64,000 nt of DNA, taken from assembly GCF_000691525.1 (NCBI RefSeq), contig NZ_JMDW01000006.1, positions 1 to 64,000 of the forward strand, read 5' to 3'. The position numbers and the translations under genes are program-made. The DNA is from Mycolicibacterium neoaurum ATCC 25795. Lineage in GTDB: Bacteria; Actinomycetota; Actinomycetes; Mycobacteriales; Mycobacteriaceae. Shown piece by piece: positions 60,884 through 64,000 of this stretch; the first letter of the stretch is position 1, and each line of letters opens with the position of its first letter. The notes beneath the pieces were generated by a model. That model had not been told where the DNA came from. It did not search any database and saw only the letters and a list, made by a program, of their open reading frames with translations.

Positions 60884-61851
60884 ACGCTGCGGGACGGTTG
60901 GCCGCTTTCGGTGCGGGACTGGCGGTGGCGTTCACGGCTGCGTACGTCACCGCCGCGGCGGTCGACCCCGACACCGCGGTGACGGCCACTCAGCACGTTG
61001 GCGCTGAGCCCGCGGTTGATCACAGCGCGCCGATCGAGCAGGCGTTGCCGGTATCTCCTTTGTCCGCTGATCCGCCGGGGTTGTCGCTCGCCCAAGACGG
61101 ATACGCGCTCAGCGCGGTGCGGGCACCCGGCGCACCCAACGATCGTGGCAGTTTGAGCTTCACCATTGCTGATCCCAGCGGTGCGCCGCTTCTGGACTAC
61201 GCGACGGTGCACGACAAGCAGCTGCATCTCATCGTCGTCCGTTCTGATGGTGAGCATTTTGCGCATGTACACCCGGTCCTGGATCAGGCAACCGGCATAT
61301 GGTCGACGCCTTGGACGTGGAAGTCCGCCGGCACCTATCGGGTGTTCGCGGACTTTCAACCTGCCCTGGCCAGCAGCATCAAACTCACGCTCACCCGCAC
61401 CGTCGACGTGGCCGGCGAGGTGGTCCCGTCGCCCCCGCTGACGACACGCACCTCGGATGAAATTGCCGGGTACACCGTGGAACTCGACGGTGCGCTCACC
61501 GCGGGCGTCTCGAAGAAGCTCACAGCAATGGTGACTCGTGACGGCGAGCCGGTGACGACATTGCAGCCCTACCTGGGGGCCTATGGGCACCTCGTCGCGC
61601 TGCGTGAGGGCGACCTGGCGTATCTGCATGTGCACCCTGAGGGCGCTGAGCCGGTTGGGGGCCGTACCGGTGGGCCTGGGGTGTCGTTCGCGGCGACCGC
61701 ACCCACCGCCGGTCGCTACCTGCTCTACCTCGACTTCAAGGTCGACGACACCGTGCACACCGCCACGTTCGTCGTCGACGCCGCACGCGGCGACACCAAT
61801 CAGCCCGCGCCAGAACCTTCGCGCGACGCCGGCCATGCCGGCGGGCACTGA
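60880..61851 (+). CDS. Secreted HxH-motif protein of the copper operon
   Basis: A 323-aa exported protein with an N-terminal signal or anchor (about 6-26). The mature part has two related beta-sandwich halves, each with His motifs: GEHFAHVHPVLD (about 124-135) and AYLHVHPEGAE (about 247-257), plus HDKQLHLIVV and GAYGHLVALR. A His-rich tail (DAGHAGGH) ends it. Periplasmic copper binding is likely. It lies between copZ and the copper ATPase in a coupled operon, in the position where M. tuberculosis csoR operons carry unknown genes. Confidence 0.7.
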   Translation: MNAAGRLAAFGAGLAVAFTAAYVTAAAVDPDTAVTATQHVGAEPAVDHSAPIEQALPVSPLSADPPGLSLAQDGYALSAVRAPGAPNDRGSLSFTIADPSGAPLLDYATVHDKQLHLIVVRSDGEHFAHVHPVLDQATGIWSTPWTWKSAGTYRVFADFQPALASSIKLTLTRTVDVAGEVVPSPPLTTRTSDEIAGYTVELDGALTAGVSKKLTAMVTRDGEPVTTLQPYLGAYGHLVALREGDLAYLHVHPEGAEPVGGRTGGPGVSFAATAPTAGRYLLYLDFKVDDTVHTATFVVDAARGDTNQPAPEPSRDAGHAGGH

Positions 61852-61892
61852 CGACTTCCGCGCGACGCAGAATCTGAAAGGCAGTGGCACAC

Positions 61893-64000
61893 ATGACGAC
61901 ATCGACACCGGTGTCCGGCCCGAGCGTTGAGCTACGCATCGGGGGAATGACCTGCGCCTCATGCGCCAACCGCATCGAACGCAAGCTCAACAAGATCGAT
62001 GGTGTCGCGGCCACGGTGAACTATGCGACCGAGAAGGCCACCGTCACGGTGCCCGACGGATACGATCCCGCACTACTGATCGCTGAGGTGGAAAGCGCCG
62101 GCTACAGCGCCGTATTACCCACACCGACGAAGCCCGCCCCGCCTGGGGCGACAGGCCAGACCGACGACCCCGGCATGGTGTCCCTGCGCCACCGGTTGAC
62201 CGGTTCGGTGCTGTTGTCGGTGCCGGTCATCGCGATGGCGATGATCCCCGCGCTGCAGTTCACCTACTGGCAGTGGGCCTCGCTGGTGCTGGCTGCGCCG
62301 GTGATCGTCTGGGCGGCGTGGCCGTTTCACCGCGCAGCCTGGGCCAATCTGCGCCACGCCACGGCGACGATGGACACGCTCATCTCCCTGGGCACGTTGT
62401 CGGCCTTCCTGTGGTCGCTGTACGCGCTGTTCTTCGGGACCGCCGGCACCCCAGGAATGAAGCATCCGTTCGAGTTGACACTGGCACCTTCTCACGGCGC
62501 CGCCAACATCTACCTCGAAGTCGCCGCCGGTGTAACGACATTCATCCTTGCTGGGCGCTATTTCGAGAAGCGGTCCAAACGGCAGGCCGGTGCGGCGCTA
62601 CGTGCCCTCCTGGAGATGGGCGCTAAGGACGTGTCCGTGCTGCGCGACGGCGCGGAATCGAAGATCGCCGTCGAGGACCTGATCCTGGGCGACGAGTTCG
62701 TAGTGCGCCCGGGGGAGAAGATCGCCACTGACGGGGTGGTGGTATCGGGGACATCAGCGGTCGATGCCTCGATGCTGACCGGCGAATCGGTCCCCGTGGA
62801 GGTCGGCCCAGGGGACACCGTGGTCGGTGCAACCGTCAACGCCGGCGGGCGGCTGGTGGTGCGCGCCACCCGTATCGGTTCCGACACCCAGTTGGCGCAG
62901 ATGGCCCAACTGGTGGAGAACGCACAAACGGGCAAAGCCCAGGTCCAGCGGCTGGCCGATCGCATCTCCGGTGTCTTCGTCCCGATCGTCCTCGTGATCG
63001 CGGTGATCACGCTCGGCGCATGGCTGGGCGCGGGATTCGAAGTCGCGGCGGCCTTTACCGCCGCCGTGGCGGTACTGGTCATCGCCTGCCCCTGCGCATT
63101 GGGTTTGGCCACACCGACGGCACTATTGGTGGGCACCGGTCGCGGCGCGCAAATGGGCGTGTTGATCAAGGGCCCGGAGGTGCTGGAGTCCACCCGCAAG
63201 TTCGACACCGTGGTGCTGGACAAGACTGGCACCGTCACTACCGGCAAGATGACCCTGGTCGACGTCGTTACCGTCCAGGGAACAGAACGTATGGACCTGC
63301 TCCGGCTGGCCGGGGCAGTGGAGAACGCCTCAGAGCACCCGATCGCCCAAGCCATCGCCACCGCCGCCGCCGAAGAACTCGGGACGCTACCCACCCCCGA
63401 GGATTTCGCCAACGTCGAAGGCGAGGGTGTGCAGGGCGTCGTCGACGGCCACGCCGTCGTCGTGGGGCGCGAATCACTGCTCGCCGACTGGTCCCAACAC
63501 CTGAGCCCAGAGTTGGTGCAGGCGAAAGAAGCGGCCGAAGCGCAGGGCAAGACGGTGGTCGCCGTCGGCTGGGACGGTCAGGCTCGCGGAGTACTCGTCG
63601 TCGCAGACACTGTGAAACCCACCAGTGCGCAGGCAATCTCACAGATGCATGAGCTTGGTCTGACGCCGGTGCTGCTCACCGGGGACAACGAAGCCGTCGC
63701 CCGGCAGATCGCCGCCGAGGTCGGCATCGACACCGTGATCGCCGAGGTCATGCCCAAAGACAAAGTCGACGTCATCGCCCGGCTGCAAGCCGAGGGCAAA
63801 ACGGTGGCGATGGTCGGCGATGGCGTCAACGATGCGCCCGCCCTCGCCCAAGCCGACCTCGGCTTGGCTATGGGTACCGGAACCGATGTCGCGATCGAAG
63901 CCTCCGACATCACCCTGGTGCGCGGTGACCTGCGCAGCGCCGTCGACGCGATCCGGCTGTCCCGCAGAACACTGTCGACGATCAAGACGAACCTGTTCTG
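61893..64000 (+). CDS. P1B-type copper ATPase (CtpV/CtpA-like), cut by window end
   Basis: Open from ATG 61893 to the window edge (702 codons, no stop). N-terminal HMA with GGMTCASC (Cys21, Cys24), TGES actuator loop, TM6 motif CPC (Cys399 and Cys401, in [14 protein letters not shown]), DKTGT at Asp443 and hinge [11 protein letters not shown] plus HMA means Cu(I) export. Usual full length is about 740-790 aa, so only the last one or two helices are missing. Last gene of the copper operon seen. Confidence 0.95.
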   Translation, partial: MTTSTPVSGPSVELRIGGMTCASCANRIERKLNKIDGVAATVNYATEKATVTVPDGYDPALLIAEVESAGYSAVLPTPTKPAPPGATGQTDDPGMVSLRHRLTGSVLLSVPVIAMAMIPALQFTYWQWASLVLAAPVIVWAAWPFHRAAWANLRHATATMDTLISLGTLSAFLWSLYALFFGTAGTPGMKHPFELTLAPSHGAANIYLEVAAGVTTFILAGRYFEKRSKRQAGAALRALLEMGAKDVSVLRDGAESKIAVEDLILGDEFVVRPGEKIATDGVVVSGTSAVDASMLTGESVPVEVGPGDTVVGATVNAGGRLVVRATRIGSDTQLAQMAQLVENAQTGKAQVQRLADRISGVFVPIVLVIAVITLGAWLGAGFEVAAAFTAAVAVLVIACPCALGLATPTALLVGTGRGAQMGVLIKGPEVLESTRKFDTVVLDKTGTVTTGKMTLVDVVTVQGTERMDLLRLAGAVENASEHPIAQAIATAAAEELGTLPTPEDFANVEGEGVQGVVDGHAVVVGRESLLADWSQHLSPELVQAKEAAEAQGKTVVAVGWDGQARGVLVVADTVKPTSAQAISQMHELGLTPVLLTGDNEAVARQIAAEVGIDTVIAEVMPKDKVDVIARLQAEGKTVAMVGDGVNDAPALAQADLGLAMGTGTDVAIEASDITLVRGDLRSAVDAIRLSRRTLSTIKTNLF

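Overview
The window is high-GC actinobacterial DNA, almost certainly from a mycobacterium (Mycobacterium/Mycolicibacterium). It carries MmpL, KstR-like, DUF6188, LpqS, CysK2, RipA/RipB-type, LdtMt2-type, CmtR/CtpG and mycothiol-type ArsC proteins, all typical of that group. The left edge looks like the end of an integrative mobile element: a terminator-like hairpin, tandem 11-bp repeats, a tyrosine integrase, a small excisionase and a very large MobF relaxase-helicase. No rRNA, tRNA or CRISPR array was seen, and no type IV secretion genes lie inside the window.

Layout. 0-8.5 kb: integration and mobilisation module. 8.7-20.9 kb: lipid and xenobiotic cargo (MmpL transporter, four TetR repressors, diiron-type hydrolase, two alpha/beta hydrolases or thioesterases, P450, F420-type LLM oxidoreductase), with two perfect operator palindromes and a thioesterase remnant. 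21.4-26.4 kb: DUF1508 and Ymh-family proteins, then a three-gene recombinase cassette (active tyrosine recombinase, XRE regulator, cysteine-rich degenerate partner). 26.4-27.7 kb: no gene I can defend.

27.7-43.7 kb: a cell-envelope and copper-type stress island. It has three NlpC/P60 endopeptidases (RipC-, RipA- and RipB-like), an LdtMt2-like L,D-transpeptidase, a beta-propeller lipoprotein, a His/Met-rich DUF305 lipoprotein, a two-component system, a BlaI/BlaR (M56) pair, lpqS-cysK2-MFS, and an orphan regulator with a degenerate receiver. Two repeated DNA motifs tie these genes together. The first is a CTACGTAG-type dyad found at six promoters, probably the BlaI-like operator. The second is a TCTTCATC-N3-TCTTCATC direct repeat at three promoters, probably the box of the local response regulator.

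43.9-53 kb: two arsenic operons (arsR-acr3-arsC-arsC-FAD oxidoreductase; and arsR divergent from arsO-MFS), then an AraC regulator and a sterol desaturase-type hydroxylase. 52.9-58.6 kb: cadmium/lead genes (cmtR-ctpG-lspA-cadD), a TlpA-like thioredoxin, DUF3703, and a cadC-like repressor divergent from a DsbA-like protein. 59-64 kb: a copper module with three CsoR/RicR-type boxes, a 48-residue cysteine peptide, a hydrolase lacking its nucleophile, copZ, a histidine-motif secreted protein and a CPC-type copper ATPase cut by the window end.

Overall the segment reads as a mobile multi-metal and envelope-stress island. The candidates most worth pursuing as undescribed biology are the BlaI-linked peptidoglycan-remodelling regulon and the copper-box-controlled 48-aa peptide.
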